DNA of 64,000 bases, from positions 8,952,001 to 9,016,000 of the forward strand of contig NZ_LT629758.1 of assembly GCF_900104725.1 (NCBI RefSeq), in the 5' to 3' direction. How positions within the stretch are numbered: the first letter of the stretch is position 1; every line of letters begins with the position of its first letter. The stretch comes from Actinoplanes derwentensis. GTDB taxonomy: Bacteria > Actinomycetota > Actinomycetes > Mycobacteriales > Micromonosporaceae. Position numbers and translations under genes: made by a program. Under the pieces are notes generated by a model. It had not been told where the DNA came from and did no database searches. It saw only the letters and a program-made list of their open reading frames with translations. Positions 18,857 to 28,060 of this stretch are shown here, in pieces.

Positions 18857-20545
18857 ATGAGTCAAGCTCACATGGAGCTGGGTCCGCCACCGCCGCTGCC
18901 GGAAGGCGCCTTGCGCGTCATCCCGCTCGGCGGGCTCGGCGCCATCGGCCGCAACATGACGGTCTTCGAATACGACGGCAAACTGCTGATCGTCGACTGC
19001 GGGGTGCTCTTCCCCGATGTCGAGCAGCCGGGTGTCGACCTGATCCTGCCCGACTTCGCACCGATCCTGGATCGGTTGGGGGACGTGCAGGCCATCGTGC
19101 TGACCCACGGTCACGAGGACCACATCGGCGCGGTGCCCTATCTGCTGGCCCACAAGCCGGACATCCCGCTGGTCGGCTCGGAGTTCACGCTGGCTCTGGT
19201 CGAGGCGAAACTCGCCGAGCGCCGACTCGATCCGTACACGTTGACCGTCCGGGAGGGCGGCATCGAGCGGCTCGGCCCGTTCGAGTGCGAGTTCTTCGCG
19301 GTGAACCACTCGATCCCGGACGCGCTGGCGGTCGCGATCCGGACCCCCGCGGGTCTGGTGCTGCACACCGGCGACTTCAAGATGGACCAGGTGCCGCTGG
19401 ACGGCCGGATCACCGACCTGGCCGGGTTCGCCCGGCTCGGTGCCGAGGGTGTCGACCTGCTGCTGTCCGACTCGACGAACGCCGAGGTCCCGGGCTTCGT
19501 CACGCCGGAACGCGACATCGGCCCGGTGCTCAGCTCGATCTTCGGCAAGGCCAGTGGCCGGATCATCGTGGCCAGTTTCGCCTCGCACGTGCACCGCGTG
19601 CAGCAGGTGATGGACTCGGCCTGGGAGTTCGAGCGCAAGGTCGCCCTGATCGGCCGGTCCATGGTCCGCAACATGGGCATCGCCCGTGACCTGGGCCTGC
19701 TGCGCATCCCGGACGGCCTGCTGGTCAGCCTGGACGAGGCGGCGCGGATGCCGCACGACGAGATCGTCTTCATGTCCACCGGTTCGCAGGGCGAGCCGAT
19801 GAGCGCGCTGGGCCGGATGTCGACCGGCGACCACCGGCACATCACCATCACCCCCGGCGACACGGTGGTGCTGGCAAGTTCACTGGTGCCGGGCAACGAG
19901 ACCTCGGTCTACCGGGTGATCAACCAGCTCTCCCGGGCTGGTGCCACGGTGGTCCACAAGGAGACCGCCAAGGTGCACGTCTCCGGGCACGCGCCGGCCG
20001 GCGAGCTGCGGTACCTGCTCAACGTGACCCGGCCCAGCAACCTGATGCCGGTCCACGGCGAGTGGCGGCACCTGCGCGCCCACGCCCAGCTCGGCATCGA
20101 GACCGGGGTGGCACCCGACCGGGTGGTCCTCTGCGAGGACGGCAACGTCGTCGACCTGGTCGAGGGGCACGCCCGCGTGGTGGGTCACGTCAAGAGCCGC
20201 TACGTCTACGTGGACGGTCTCGCCGTCGGTGACGTCAGCGAGTCGCTGCTCACCGAGCGTCGCATACTCGGTGACGGTGGGTTCATCTCGGCGACCGTCG
20301 TCATCGACTCGGTCACCGGAAAGGTGGTCGGCGAACCGAATATCTCGGCGAAAGGTTTCTCCGAGGATCCGGACGCTTTCAACCCGGTCATCCCGCTGCT
20401 GACCGCGGCCCTGCACCGCTCGGCCGAGGACGGCATCACCGACCCCCACCAGCTACAACAGGTGGTGCGCCGCACTGTCGGGCGCTGGGTGAACGACGCT
20501 TACCGGCGTCGGCCGATGATCGTTCCGACGGTGGTAGAGGTGTGA
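18857..20545 (+). CDS. rnj: Ribonuclease J
   Basis: RNase J is a metallo-beta-lactamase/beta-CASP ribonuclease with 5'-3' exonuclease and endonuclease activity in rRNA maturation and mRNA decay. The 562-aa product has the zinc motif THGHEDHIGA (~residue 83), HTGDFKMD, and the beta-CASP signatures STGSQGEPMSAL and NLMPVHGEWRHL. Its normal length indicates full catalytic and C-terminal domains. An AGGAAGAGG ribosome-binding site precedes the ATG. It follows dapA in a probable operon. Confidence 0.97.
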   Translation: MSQAHMELGPPPPLPEGALRVIPLGGLGAIGRNMTVFEYDGKLLIVDCGVLFPDVEQPGVDLILPDFAPILDRLGDVQAIVLTHGHEDHIGAVPYLLAHKPDIPLVGSEFTLALVEAKLAERRLDPYTLTVREGGIERLGPFECEFFAVNHSIPDALAVAIRTPAGLVLHTGDFKMDQVPLDGRITDLAGFARLGAEGVDLLLSDSTNAEVPGFVTPERDIGPVLSSIFGKASGRIIVASFASHVHRVQQVMDSAWEFERKVALIGRSMVRNMGIARDLGLLRIPDGLLVSLDEAARMPHDEIVFMSTGSQGEPMSALGRMSTGDHRHITITPGDTVVLASSLVPGNETSVYRVINQLSRAGATVVHKETAKVHVSGHAPAGELRYLLNVTRPSNLMPVHGEWRHLRAHAQLGIETGVAPDRVVLCEDGNVVDLVEGHARVVGHVKSRYVYVDGLAVGDVSESLLTERRILGDGGFISATVVIDSVTGKVVGEPNISAKGFSEDPDAFNPVIPLLTAALHRSAEDGITDPHQLQQVVRRTVGRWVNDAYRRRPMIVPTVVEV

Positions 20546-20584
20546 GGAAACCTGTGTAATCCATAAGGATCACGGTTCCTTTTC
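20544..20584 (+). terminator. Likely terminator after rnj
   Basis: An imperfect inverted repeat, AGGAAACCTGTG against CACGGTTCCT, flanks a loop of about 16 nt and ends in TTTT right after the rnj stop. The stem has bulges, so this is a moderate call. Confidence 0.5.
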
Positions 20585-20662
20585 AACCATCTTCGGACGC
20601 GCTGCGTATTCCCTGGCATCGGTGCCGCCCCCACGGCACCCGTGCCGGAGGGAGTTCACCAG

Positions 20663-22195
20663 ATGCAGCGCAGATCGATCGCCGTGGTGACGGCGGTTGT
20701 GGTGTCGGCGGGTGCGGCGGCGGTCGCCTTCACCCTGCCGTCGTCGGCCGACACGGAGAAGAAGACGAGCGGTACGCGTGCCGCGAGCACCCCGGGGGGT
20801 CTGTCCCCGGAACTGCTCGCGGCCATGAAACGCGACCTCGGTCTCGACGGTGATCAGGCGGCGGCGCGGCTGGCCCGCTCGGAGTGGGCGGGTGGCGTCT
20901 CGGCGACGCTGGCGGCCCAGACCGGCGAGAGCTTCGGCGGCGCCTGGCTCGCGGCGGACGGCAAGACGCTCAAGATCGCAGTGACCGACTCCGAGTCGGC
21001 GTCCGCGGTGCAGGCCGCCGGTGCCGTCCCGGTGCTGGTCAAGCGGAGCGAGGCTGCCCTCGACGAGGCGAAGACCAAGCTCGACGCGGCGCTGTCCCAG
21101 GCGTCCGGCCTGACCGGCTGGTACGTCGACGTGACCACCAACAAGGTGGTCCTGGTCGCCAAACCGAGTGCCGAGTCCAAGGCTCTCCGGCTGGCCCGGC
21201 AGGCCGGCGTCTCCAGCGACGCGGTCACCGTGAAGGTCAGCGACGCCCAGCCGAAGCCGCTGATCGACGTGCGCGGCGCGGACCCGTACTTCGTCAACCT
21301 CGACGGCGGCCAGGCCCGCTGTTCCATCGGCTTCTCGGTGACCACCGGTTTCGTCACCGCCGGTCACTGCGGGGCCGAGGGCACCGCGACCACCGACCCG
21401 GACGGGGTGGCGCAGGGCACCGTCGAGCTCTCGGTCTTCCCGGGCGACGCCGACATGGGCTTCGTCGCGACGAACGACAACTTCACGCCGACGGCGTCGG
21501 TCGTCACCGAGATCAACGGTGCGGAGCTGCCGGTGGCCGGTAACACCGAGGCCCCGGTCGGTGCGGCGATCTGCCGGTCCGGTTCCACCACCGGCACGTT
21601 CTGCGGCACGATCCTGGCCAAGAACCAGACCGTGCAGTACCCGGAGGGCCAGGTCACCGGTTTGACCCGCACCGACGTCTGCGCCGAGGGCGGTGACTCC
21701 GGCGGCCCGTGGCTCTCCGGTGACCAGGCCCAGGGTGTGACCTCGGGTGGTTCCGGTGACTGCACCGTCGGCGGCGAGACCTTCTTCCAGCCGCTCAACG
21801 AGATCCTGGCGGCCGGGAACCTGACCCTGGTCACCACCGAGGGCGAAGCCGCTCCGCCCGCTGAGGAGGGCAACGAGACCGCCGCGTGCGACGCTCTGCC
21901 GGTCCAGCGCGACGGCACCATCAACCGGGCCGGTCAGGCCCAGGCACAGCCGAACGGCGGGGCCTACCGGGCTCGGGCCGGTACGCACACCGCCTGCCTG
22001 GAGGCTCCGGACGGCGCCGACTTCGACGTGGTGCTGCAGCGCCAGAACGACCGTGGCCAGTTCCGCACGGTGGCCACCGGGACGGGTGACGGCACCAAGA
22101 CGCTGTCCTTCACCGGCCGGGCCGGCACCTACCGCTACGTGGTCGTGGCCTCCTCGGGCACCGGCGCCTACAGCCTGGGCTTCAACGTCCAGTAG
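20663..22195 (+). CDS. Secreted chymotrypsin-like serine protease with pro-domain
   Basis: A 510-aa S1-family (alpha-lytic/streptogrisin type) protease. Order: an N-terminal signal peptide (basic MQRRS then a hydrophobic stretch), a pro-region to about residue 195 of the kind that assists folding, then the catalytic domain with H235 (VTAGHC), D264 (GDADMGF) and S346 (GGDSGGP). It ends with a beta-rich PPC-like domain (~residues 420-510, ending GAYSLGFNV). Cysteine pairs in the catalytic domain fit disulfides. ATG 20663 is chosen for the GGAGGGAG ribosome-binding site; the GTG at 20642 would precede the signal peptide. Likely extracellular nutrient protease. Confidence 0.93.
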   Translation: MQRRSIAVVTAVVVSAGAAAVAFTLPSSADTEKKTSGTRAASTPGGLSPELLAAMKRDLGLDGDQAAARLARSEWAGGVSATLAAQTGESFGGAWLAADGKTLKIAVTDSESASAVQAAGAVPVLVKRSEAALDEAKTKLDAALSQASGLTGWYVDVTTNKVVLVAKPSAESKALRLARQAGVSSDAVTVKVSDAQPKPLIDVRGADPYFVNLDGGQARCSIGFSVTTGFVTAGHCGAEGTATTDPDGVAQGTVELSVFPGDADMGFVATNDNFTPTASVVTEINGAELPVAGNTEAPVGAAICRSGSTTGTFCGTILAKNQTVQYPEGQVTGLTRTDVCAEGGDSGGPWLSGDQAQGVTSGGSGDCTVGGETFFQPLNEILAAGNLTLVTTEGEAAPPAEEGNETAACDALPVQRDGTINRAGQAQAQPNGGAYRARAGTHTACLEAPDGADFDVVLQRQNDRGQFRTVATGTGDGTKTLSFTGRAGTYRYVVVASSGTGAYSLGFNVQ

Positions 22196-22213
22196 CCGTA
22201 ACGGGACCGGACG

Positions 22214-22250
22214 GGCCCGGCCCGGGTGTGGAAGCCACTCGGGCCCGGCC
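22214..22250 (+). terminator. Hairpin after the serine protease gene
   Basis: A 15-bp GC stem (22214-22228 with 22236-22250) with one mismatch and one wobble, loop 7 nt, begins 18 nt after the stop. No T-run follows, as is common in GC-rich actinobacteria. Confidence 0.55.
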
Positions 22251-22280
22251 CTGCCGCCTGGTCACGGACGCCTCAGCCCG

Positions 22281-22348
22281 GCCGGGAATCCGTGACCCGG
22301 CAGACGATCGGGGTCCGCACGCTCAGCGTGCGGGCCCCGATTCGTCGT
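22281..22348 (+). repeat. Dispersed hairpin element, copy A
   Basis: A segment of about 68 nt with a near-copy in inverted orientation at 33391-33459. The first 36 nt match at 34 positions, including the run AATCCGTGACCCGGCAGA but for one base. A variable hairpin follows, then the shared end CCCCGATTCGTCGT. In this copy the hairpin is 13 bp (22310-22322 with 22326-22338). It lies between two convergent genes and covers the last codons and stop of the ybjN-like gene. Confidence 0.8.
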
Positions 22349-22766
22349 CGGGTGCGACGCCCGATTTGAGTTCGCCCAGGGCGTCGCCGAGCCGGCAGCC
22401 GGTCGCCACGCCGCAGAGCAGCACCTGATCGAGCTGTTCGAGGGTGGCGCCGTGTTCCCAGTCGGTCGTCACCTCGCCCACCACGATGGCCTGCCCCTCG
22501 TCGGTGACCTGCACGTACGCCTTCGGCCAGAGCTGGTCCCGGTTCCACGTGTTGCAGAATTCGTAGAGCCTGGTCACCTCCTCGACCGAGAAGACGTGCT
22601 GCATCATGGCCCGCACCTGGAGGATCTCCTGCCGCTCGCCGAGGCGGAAGAAGTAGATGAGGTTGCCCTGGAAGTTGCCGGCGATGTCGCCGTCGGCATC
22701 GACGAAGTACGAGAAACCACGCTTGTCCAGCGCGGCCTTGATCAAGTCGTTGCTGAGAGGTTGCAC
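22323..22766 (-). CDS. YbjN domain-containing protein
   Basis: A 147-aa protein of the YbjN family: NDLIKAALDKRGFSYFVDAD, then FQGNLIYFFRLG, FCNTWNRDQLWPKAYV, and a final helix region. YbjN proteins are type III secretion chaperone-like folds; in E. coli YbjN affects motility and stress, while actinobacterial members are uncharacterised. The start is a GTG without a Shine-Dalgarno; TACCAT on the minus strand (22773-22778) sits 6 nt before it, suggesting a leaderless transcript. Its final residues (ESGPAR and stop) are encoded by the dispersed hairpin element, so the C-terminal tail was probably changed by that element. Confidence 0.82.
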   Translation of the reverse strand: MQPLSNDLIKAALDKRGFSYFVDADGDIAGNFQGNLIYFFRLGERQEILQVRAMMQHVFSVEEVTRLYEFCNTWNRDQLWPKAYVQVTDEGQAIVVGEVTTDWEHGATLEQLDQVLLCGVATGCRLGDALGELKSGVAPDDESGPAR

Positions 22767-22839
22767 CGTACGATGGTAAATGCCGGGAAAGTGAAAAGCA
22801 GTCGCGGTGCGCCTTCTCGGCAGATAGGCCGCACCCGGC

Positions 22840-22845
22840 TACCGT
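22840..22845 (+). promoter_or_regulatory. -10 element of ftsK, leaderless geometry
   Basis: TACCGT is followed by 7 nt and ATG 22853. This favours 22853 over the GTG at 22844, which would overlap the -10 hexamer itself. Confidence 0.5.
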
Positions 22846-22852
22846 GACATCC

Positions 22853-25390
22853 ATGGCGGGCCGAACTCCTCCGGCGGGCCGGAGCCGCGCCGCGTCCACT
22901 ACCAGGGGCGCGGCGGTCAACCGTGCCCAACAGCCGGCAGCTCGCAAGAGCACCGGCAAAGCCGCCGCGCGCAAACCCGCGGCCAAGCGCCCGGCCGCGC
23001 GCCGGGCGACACCACAGGCGGTCAATCCCAGCATCACCCGCGGCATCGGCAGTCTCTGGCTGGGCCTGGCCGGCAGCGTCGGCTGGCTGGCCCGGGGTGC
23101 CGGCCGGCAGGCGGCCACCGCCCGCAACATCGCGCCCGAGCACCGTCGCGACGGTGCCGGCCTCTTCCTGCTCGGCCTGTCCATCCTGATCGCGGTCGCG
23201 GTCTGGGCGGGCAGCGCCGGACCGGTCGGTGTCTGGGTGGCCGACATGGTGCGGCTGTTCCTCGGCAGTCTCGCGGTGCTTCTGCCGCTGCTGCTGTTCT
23301 ACGGCTCGATCCGGCTGATGCGGGAGCCGGTCGACCCGGAGCACCGCGGGCGCACCATGGTCGGCTGGACCGCGATCATCGTGGCCACCGCGGCCCTGTT
23401 GCACATCTCCGGCCCCGATTCGGCGGCCGCCAACCCGACCGTCGACCAGTCCGGTGGCCTGCTCGGATTCGGGATCGGTGGACTGCTGGAGCGGGCGGTG
23501 AGCGCCTGGGTGGCCGTACCGCTGCTGCTGTTGCTCTTCGCCTTCGGTCTTCTGGTGATCACCGCCACGCCGATCAACAAGATTCCGGAGCGGGTGTCCC
23601 AGCTGCTCGATCTGGTCTCCGGCCGGTCCGGTCAGCACACCACCCGCCCGGTGCCCGAGCCCGGCGACGCCGAGGACGAGGGCGAGCCGGTGGGCGAGAC
23701 GGCGAAACCGCGCCGCCCGGCCCGGCGCCGGCAGGCCGCGCTGGTCGAGCCGGCCCCGCTCGACCAGGAGCCGCCGGACGACTTCGACGAAGAGCTGATA
23801 CTGCACGACACCATCGCTCTGCCGAAGCTGCCGAACGTGCCGAAGACCCGGCGCAAGCCGGCGCCCGAGCACTCACCGATGCCGCCCAGCCGGGCTGAGC
23901 AGCTGGAGATCTCGGCGGTCAAGGGCGACTACCGCCTGCCGCCGGCGAACATCCTCGCCACCGGTCCGCCGGCGAAAGCCCGCAGCCGCGCCAACGACGA
24001 GATCATGGCGGCGCTGACCGGGGTGTTCGAGCAGTTCAACGTCGACGCGGTGGTCACCGGTTTCACCCGTGGCCCGACGGTCACCCGTTACGAGGTGGAG
24101 ATCGGCCCGGGCACCAAGGTCGAGCGGATCACCCAGCTGTCCCGCAACATCGCCTACGCGGTGAAGTCGCCGGACGTGCGGATCCTCAGCCCGATCCCGG
24201 GCAAGAGCGCGGTCGGTGTGGAGATCCCGAACACCGACCCGGAGAACGTGTCGCTCGGTGACGTGCTGCGCTCCCGGGCCGCCGCCGCTGACCACCACCC
24301 GATGCTGGTGGCGCTCGGCAAGGACATCGAGGGCGGGTTCGTCGTCGCCAACCTGGCGAAGATGCCGCACATCCTGATCGCCGGCGCCACCGGTGCGGGC
24401 AAGAGCTCCTGCCTCAACTCGCTGCTGGTGTCGCTGCTGACCAGGTCGACCCCCGATGAGGTGCGGCTGCTCCTGGTCGACCCCAAGCGGGTGGAGATGA
24501 CCGCCTACGAGGGGATCCCGCACCTCGTCACGCCGATCATCACGAACCCGAAGAAGGCCGCGGACGCCCTGGAGTGGGTGGTCCGGGAGATGGACATGCG
24601 GTACGACGACCTCGCCGCCAACGGGGTCCGGCATCTCGACGACTTCAACCGCAAGGTGCGCAGTGGCGAGATCACCGCGCCGCCGGGCAGCGAGCGGGTG
24701 ATGAAGCCGTACCCGTACCTGCTGGTGATCATCGACGAGCTGGCCGACCTGATGATGGTCGCGCCCCGCGACGTGGAGGACTCGGTCGTCCGGATCACCC
24801 AGCTGGCCCGGGCCGCCGGCATCCACCTGGTGCTGGCGACCCAGCGCCCGTCGGTCGACGTGGTGACCGGCCTGATCAAGGCGAACGTGCCGTCCCGGCT
24901 GGCTTTCGCCACGTCGTCGCTGGCCGACTCCCGGGTCATCCTGGACCAGCCGGGCGCGGAGAAACTGCTCGGCCGTGGGGACGGGCTCTTCCTGCCGATG
25001 GGCGCCTCCAAGCCGACCCGGATCCAGGGCGCCTGGGTCGACGAGTCGGAGATCGCGGCGGTCGTGGAGTTCTGCAAGGAGCAGCGCGAACCGGAGTTCC
25101 GTCCGGACGTCACCGAGGTGCCGCAGAGCAAGAAGCGGGAGATCGACGAGGAGATCGGCGACGACCTCCAGCTGCTGATCTCGGCCATCGAGCTGGTGGT
25201 GACCAGCCAGTTCGGGTCGACGTCGATGCTGCAGCGCAAGCTGCGGGTCGGGTTCGCCAAGGCCGGCCGGCTGATGGACCTGATGGAGACCCGTGGCATC
25301 GTCGGGCCGTCCGAGGGCTCCAAGGCGCGCGACGTGCTGATCAAGCCGGACGAGCTGGAGGAGACCCTCGCCGACCTCAAGGTCGACTGA
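22853..25390 (+). CDS. ftsK: DNA translocase FtsK/SpoIIIE
   Basis: FtsK pumps chromosomal DNA through the closing septum. The 845-aa product has a very basic, Ala/Arg/Lys-rich N-terminal tail (~60 residues) and four transmembrane segments between about 95 and 240. A charged linker follows, then the RecA-like motor: Walker A GATGAGKSS (~residue 511) and Walker B LLVIIDELADLMM. The C-terminal gamma winged helix contains SQFGSTSMLQRKLRVGFAKA, which reads KOPS/FRS-type sites. It diverges from the YbjN gene and overlaps the 3' end of the DUF3291 gene by 14 nt. Confidence 0.95.
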   Translation: MAGRTPPAGRSRAASTTRGAAVNRAQQPAARKSTGKAAARKPAAKRPAARRATPQAVNPSITRGIGSLWLGLAGSVGWLARGAGRQAATARNIAPEHRRDGAGLFLLGLSILIAVAVWAGSAGPVGVWVADMVRLFLGSLAVLLPLLLFYGSIRLMREPVDPEHRGRTMVGWTAIIVATAALLHISGPDSAAANPTVDQSGGLLGFGIGGLLERAVSAWVAVPLLLLLFAFGLLVITATPINKIPERVSQLLDLVSGRSGQHTTRPVPEPGDAEDEGEPVGETAKPRRPARRRQAALVEPAPLDQEPPDDFDEELILHDTIALPKLPNVPKTRRKPAPEHSPMPPSRAEQLEISAVKGDYRLPPANILATGPPAKARSRANDEIMAALTGVFEQFNVDAVVTGFTRGPTVTRYEVEIGPGTKVERITQLSRNIAYAVKSPDVRILSPIPGKSAVGVEIPNTDPENVSLGDVLRSRAAAADHHPMLVALGKDIEGGFVVANLAKMPHILIAGATGAGKSSCLNSLLVSLLTRSTPDEVRLLLVDPKRVEMTAYEGIPHLVTPIITNPKKAADALEWVVREMDMRYDDLAANGVRHLDDFNRKVRSGEITAPPGSERVMKPYPYLLVIIDELADLMMVAPRDVEDSVVRITQLARAAGIHLVLATQRPSVDVVTGLIKANVPSRLAFATSSLADSRVILDQPGAEKLLGRGDGLFLPMGASKPTRIQGAWVDESEIAAVVEFCKEQREPEFRPDVTEVPQSKKREIDEEIGDDLQLLISAIELVVTSQFGSTSMLQRKLRVGFAKAGRLMDLMETRGIVGPSEGSKARDVLIKPDELEETLADLKVD

Positions 25391-25838
25391 GCTCCGGGGC
25401 CGGGAAGGTGCGGCGGAAGGTGAACGCCCGCGGCCCCGGCCCCTCCACTCCGAGCAGGGTCAGGCGTTGCAGGCCGTCCCGCAGCGTCGGGACGCGGCCG
25501 GCCTCCACCCACCACAGGACCATGGCGGACCGGCCGGGCACGAACCACTCCCGGCGGCGGCGCAGGTAGTCCAGATGGCCGGACTGGTAGACGTAACCCC
25601 GCAGGGCCTCCAGGGACACCCAGACCGACATCGTGGCGATCTGCTCCGGTGGCGCCGCCTGGATGCCGAGCGCTTCGAGGTCGACGTCCTCCTCCTTCAG
25701 CCGCCAGACGAAGCCCGGTGAACGGTCGGCCAGTGCGTTCATCTCATCGACGCCGGCGGTGAACTCGGCGACCAGGGGATCCCCCTCGGGGGCCACGAGC
25801 GTGGCGACGTTCATCTGCGCCAGGTGAAAGTCCGTCAT
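25377..25838 (-). CDS. DUF3291 domain protein
   Basis: A 153-aa DUF3291 protein: FHLAQMNVATLVAPEGDPLV at the start, then MNALADRSPGFVWRL, MSVWVSLEALRGYVY and REWFVPGRSAMVLWWV. The family has a dimeric alpha/beta-barrel fold like antibiotic-biosynthesis monooxygenases (ABM) and is often annotated that way, but no activity is established. It lies 31 nt after the cysteine-bearing regulator gene on the same strand, so the two probably form an operon. Its end overlaps ftsK tail-to-tail. Confidence 0.85.
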   Translation of the reverse strand: MTDFHLAQMNVATLVAPEGDPLVAEFTAGVDEMNALADRSPGFVWRLKEEDVDLEALGIQAAPPEQIATMSVWVSLEALRGYVYQSGHLDYLRRRREWFVPGRSAMVLWWVEAGRVPTLRDGLQRLTLLGVEGPGPRAFTFRRTFPAPELSRP

Positions 25839-25869
25839 GTGGTCACTTCACCAGCCGTACAATCTAAAG

Positions 25870-26511
25870 TCAATCGGTTTTGTTTTTAGAGTATTCAGAG
25901 AGGGTCACACAGCAGCGGCCGGGCGCCGGGTCCATCCGGGCCGTCCACTCCGAGCCCTCCAGCATCCCCTCCAGCATCGCCAGGTTCATCCCGCAGATCA
26001 GCGGTGGGAACTGCTCGGCGAGCTGGTGGAACGGGCAGTTGCGCAGCGTGATCCGGCCGCCCTCGGTGACCGGTGAATAGCCCAGTGCGGTGAGGTCCGC
26101 CACCGAGCCGCCGGTCCGGCCCTGCTCCCGGGCCACCGCGTAGAGGGTCTGCTCGGCGCCGGTGCGCTCGATCGTCTCGGCCAGCATCTCGGCGGCACCC
26201 CGGTAGGAGCGCGCCGGCACGCTCACTGTGTGCTCGCCGGGGGAGACCCGGTACATCTTGGCGGGCCGGCCGGCGCCCGGCCCGGTGCGGCCGGACCGGC
26301 GCTGGTACGACACCTCCAGCAGCCCCGCGTCCACCAGCTTGTCCAGATGGAACGCGGCGAGCGTGCGGCCCACCCCGAGCGTCTCGGCCACCTCGTCGCG
26401 TCCGACCGGATCGCCGCCCGCGTCCGCGACCCGATGGTAGGCGGCCCGCCGCACACCGTCGGCAAGTGTCGCCACGGCGGCGAGATCGTCCAGGTTCTCC
26501 GAGGTGGTCAC
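25870..26511 (-). CDS. Winged-helix regulator with C-terminal Cys cluster (COG2345/SufR-like)
   Basis: A 213-aa regulator. Residues ~15-70 form a winged helix (GDPVGRDEVAETLGVGRTLA, then AAFHLDKLVDAGLLEV). The C-terminal half has cysteines C159 (RNCPFH), C173 (LICGMN) and C200/C201, spaced like the [4Fe-4S] ligands of SufR-type proteins. This suggests a redox or iron-sulfur sensor that represses DNA binding or is released when oxidised; the ligand is inferred. No suf genes are nearby. Start is GTG 26511 with TACGAT 6 nt upstream and no Shine-Dalgarno. DUF3291 follows in the same operon. Confidence 0.85.
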   Translation of the reverse strand: MTTSENLDDLAAVATLADGVRRAAYHRVADAGGDPVGRDEVAETLGVGRTLAAFHLDKLVDAGLLEVSYQRRSGRTGPGAGRPAKMYRVSPGEHTVSVPARSYRGAAEMLAETIERTGAEQTLYAVAREQGRTGGSVADLTALGYSPVTEGGRITLRNCPFHQLAEQFPPLICGMNLAMLEGMLEGSEWTARMDPAPGRCCVTLSEYSKNKTD

Positions 26512-26517
26512 CCCTGG

Positions 26518-26541
26518 ATCGTATTACCAATGAGGCTTGGT
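26518..26541 (-). promoter_or_regulatory. Core promoter and candidate operator of the Cys-cluster regulator
   Basis: On the minus strand TACGAT (26523-26518) is 6 nt before the GTG start, fitting a leaderless promoter. Immediately upstream, ACCAA-N6-TTGGT (26526-26541) is a perfect inverted repeat lying over the -10/-35 spacer. Its place suggests autorepression. The rimO gene reads the other way from 26600, so the site could also touch its promoter. Confidence 0.5.
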
Positions 26542-26587
26542 GCTAGAAGCTGGACGTGCGGAGGAACGACTATCGCCGGGAGACCGG

Positions 26588-26593
26588 TAACCT
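26588..26593 (+). promoter_or_regulatory. -10 element of rimO, leaderless geometry
   Basis: TAACCT is followed by 6 nt and the rimO GTG (26600), with no ribosome-binding site. Confidence 0.6.
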
Positions 26594-26599
26594 TGTCGG

Positions 26600-28060
26600 G
26601 TGTCTGGAACTCCTCCCACCCGCCGTGTCGCGCTGCTGACGCTGGGCTGTGCCCGTAACGAGGTCGACTCGGAAGAGCTGGCCGCCCGACTCGACGCCGA
26701 TGGCTGGGAGGTCGGGACCGACGCCGAGGGCGCTGACGTCGTCGTCGTCAACACCTGTGGATTCGTCGAGAAAGCCAAGCAGGACTCGATCGACACCCTC
26801 CTCGCCGCCGCCGACACCGGAGCCAAGGTGGTCGCCGCCGGCTGCATGGCCGAGCGCTACGGCAAGGAGCTGGCCGATCAGCTCCCCGAGGCCAACGCGG
26901 TGCTCGGCTTCGACGACTACACCGACATCACCGACCGTCTGGAGAGCGTGCTGCGCGGCGAGAGCCACGCCTCGCACGTCCCGCGCGACCGTCGCGAGCT
27001 GCTGCCGATCACCCCGGTCGAGCGGCACACCGCCAAGGTCGTGGTGCCAGGCCACGCCACCGTCGACGAGCACACCCCCGCCCACCTGCGCAAAGTGTTG
27101 CGCCGCCGGCTCGACACCGGCCCGGTCGCCTCGCTCAAGCTGGCCAGCGGCTGTGACCGGCGGTGCGCGTTCTGCGCGATCCCGGCGTTCCGTGGCGCCT
27201 TCGTCTCCCGTGACCCGCAGGAGCTGCTGGCCGAGGCGGAGTGGCTGGCCAAGACCGGCGTCCGTGAGCTGGTGCTGGTCAGCGAGAACAGCACGTCGTA
27301 CGGCAAGGATCTGGGCGACCCGCGCCTGCTGGAGAAACTGCTGCCGCAGCTGGCCAAGGTCGACGGCATCGTCCGGGTCCGGGCCAGTTACCTGCAGCCC
27401 GCCGAGACCCGGCCCGGCCTGGTCGAGGCGATCGCCACCACCCCCGGCGTGGCCGCCTACTACGACCTGTCGTTCCAGCACTCCAGCGAGCCGGTGCTGC
27501 GCCGGATGCGCCGGTTCGGCTCCACCGAGCGCTTCCTGGACCTGCTCGACTCGGCCCGCAAGCTGGCGCCCGCCGCCGGGGCCCGGAGCAACTTCATCGT
27601 CGGTTTCCCCGGCGAGACCAAGCAGGACGTGGACGAGCTGATCCGCTTCCTCACCGAGGCCCGCCTCGACGCGATCGGTGTCTTCGACTACAGCGACGAG
27701 GACGGCACCGAGGCCGCCGGGCTGGACGGCAAGATCAAGGACGCGACCATCAAGCGGCGGTACGACCGGGTCGTCGCGCTCGCCGAGGAGCTCTGCGCGC
27801 AGCGCGCCGAGGATCGTCTCGGCGAGATGGTCGAGGTGCTGGTCGACACCACCGACGACGGTGAGGTCGAGGGTCGCGCCGAGCACCAGGCCCCCGAGGT
27901 CGACGGCTCAACCACCCTGGTCTCCTCGCCGGAGGAGGGTGTCGACCTGTCGATGCTGCGCCCCGGCGACCTGGTTCGCGCCCGTGTCACCGGCACCGAG
28001 GGAGTGGACCTGATCGCGGTGCCGGTGGAGATGATCTCGGCCGCCCCGGTGACCCGGTGA
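26600..28060 (+). CDS. rimO: Ribosomal protein S12 methylthiotransferase RimO
   Basis: RimO adds a methylthio group to the conserved Asp of S12 using two Fe-S clusters and SAM. The 486-aa chain has the N-terminal UPF0004 domain ([30 protein letters not shown]), the radical-SAM motif [17 protein letters not shown] (CxxxCxxC), and a C-terminal TRAM domain. The CAIPAFRG run and overall sequence place it in RimO rather than MiaB, which is separately present at 57.8 kb. pgsA overlaps its stop by GTGA. Confidence 0.94.
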   Translation: MSGTPPTRRVALLTLGCARNEVDSEELAARLDADGWEVGTDAEGADVVVVNTCGFVEKAKQDSIDTLLAAADTGAKVVAAGCMAERYGKELADQLPEANAVLGFDDYTDITDRLESVLRGESHASHVPRDRRELLPITPVERHTAKVVVPGHATVDEHTPAHLRKVLRRRLDTGPVASLKLASGCDRRCAFCAIPAFRGAFVSRDPQELLAEAEWLAKTGVRELVLVSENSTSYGKDLGDPRLLEKLLPQLAKVDGIVRVRASYLQPAETRPGLVEAIATTPGVAAYYDLSFQHSSEPVLRRMRRFGSTERFLDLLDSARKLAPAAGARSNFIVGFPGETKQDVDELIRFLTEARLDAIGVFDYSDEDGTEAAGLDGKIKDATIKRRYDRVVALAEELCAQRAEDRLGEMVEVLVDTTDDGEVEGRAEHQAPEVDGSTTLVSSPEEGVDLSMLRPGDLVRARVTGTEGVDLIAVPVEMISAAPVTR

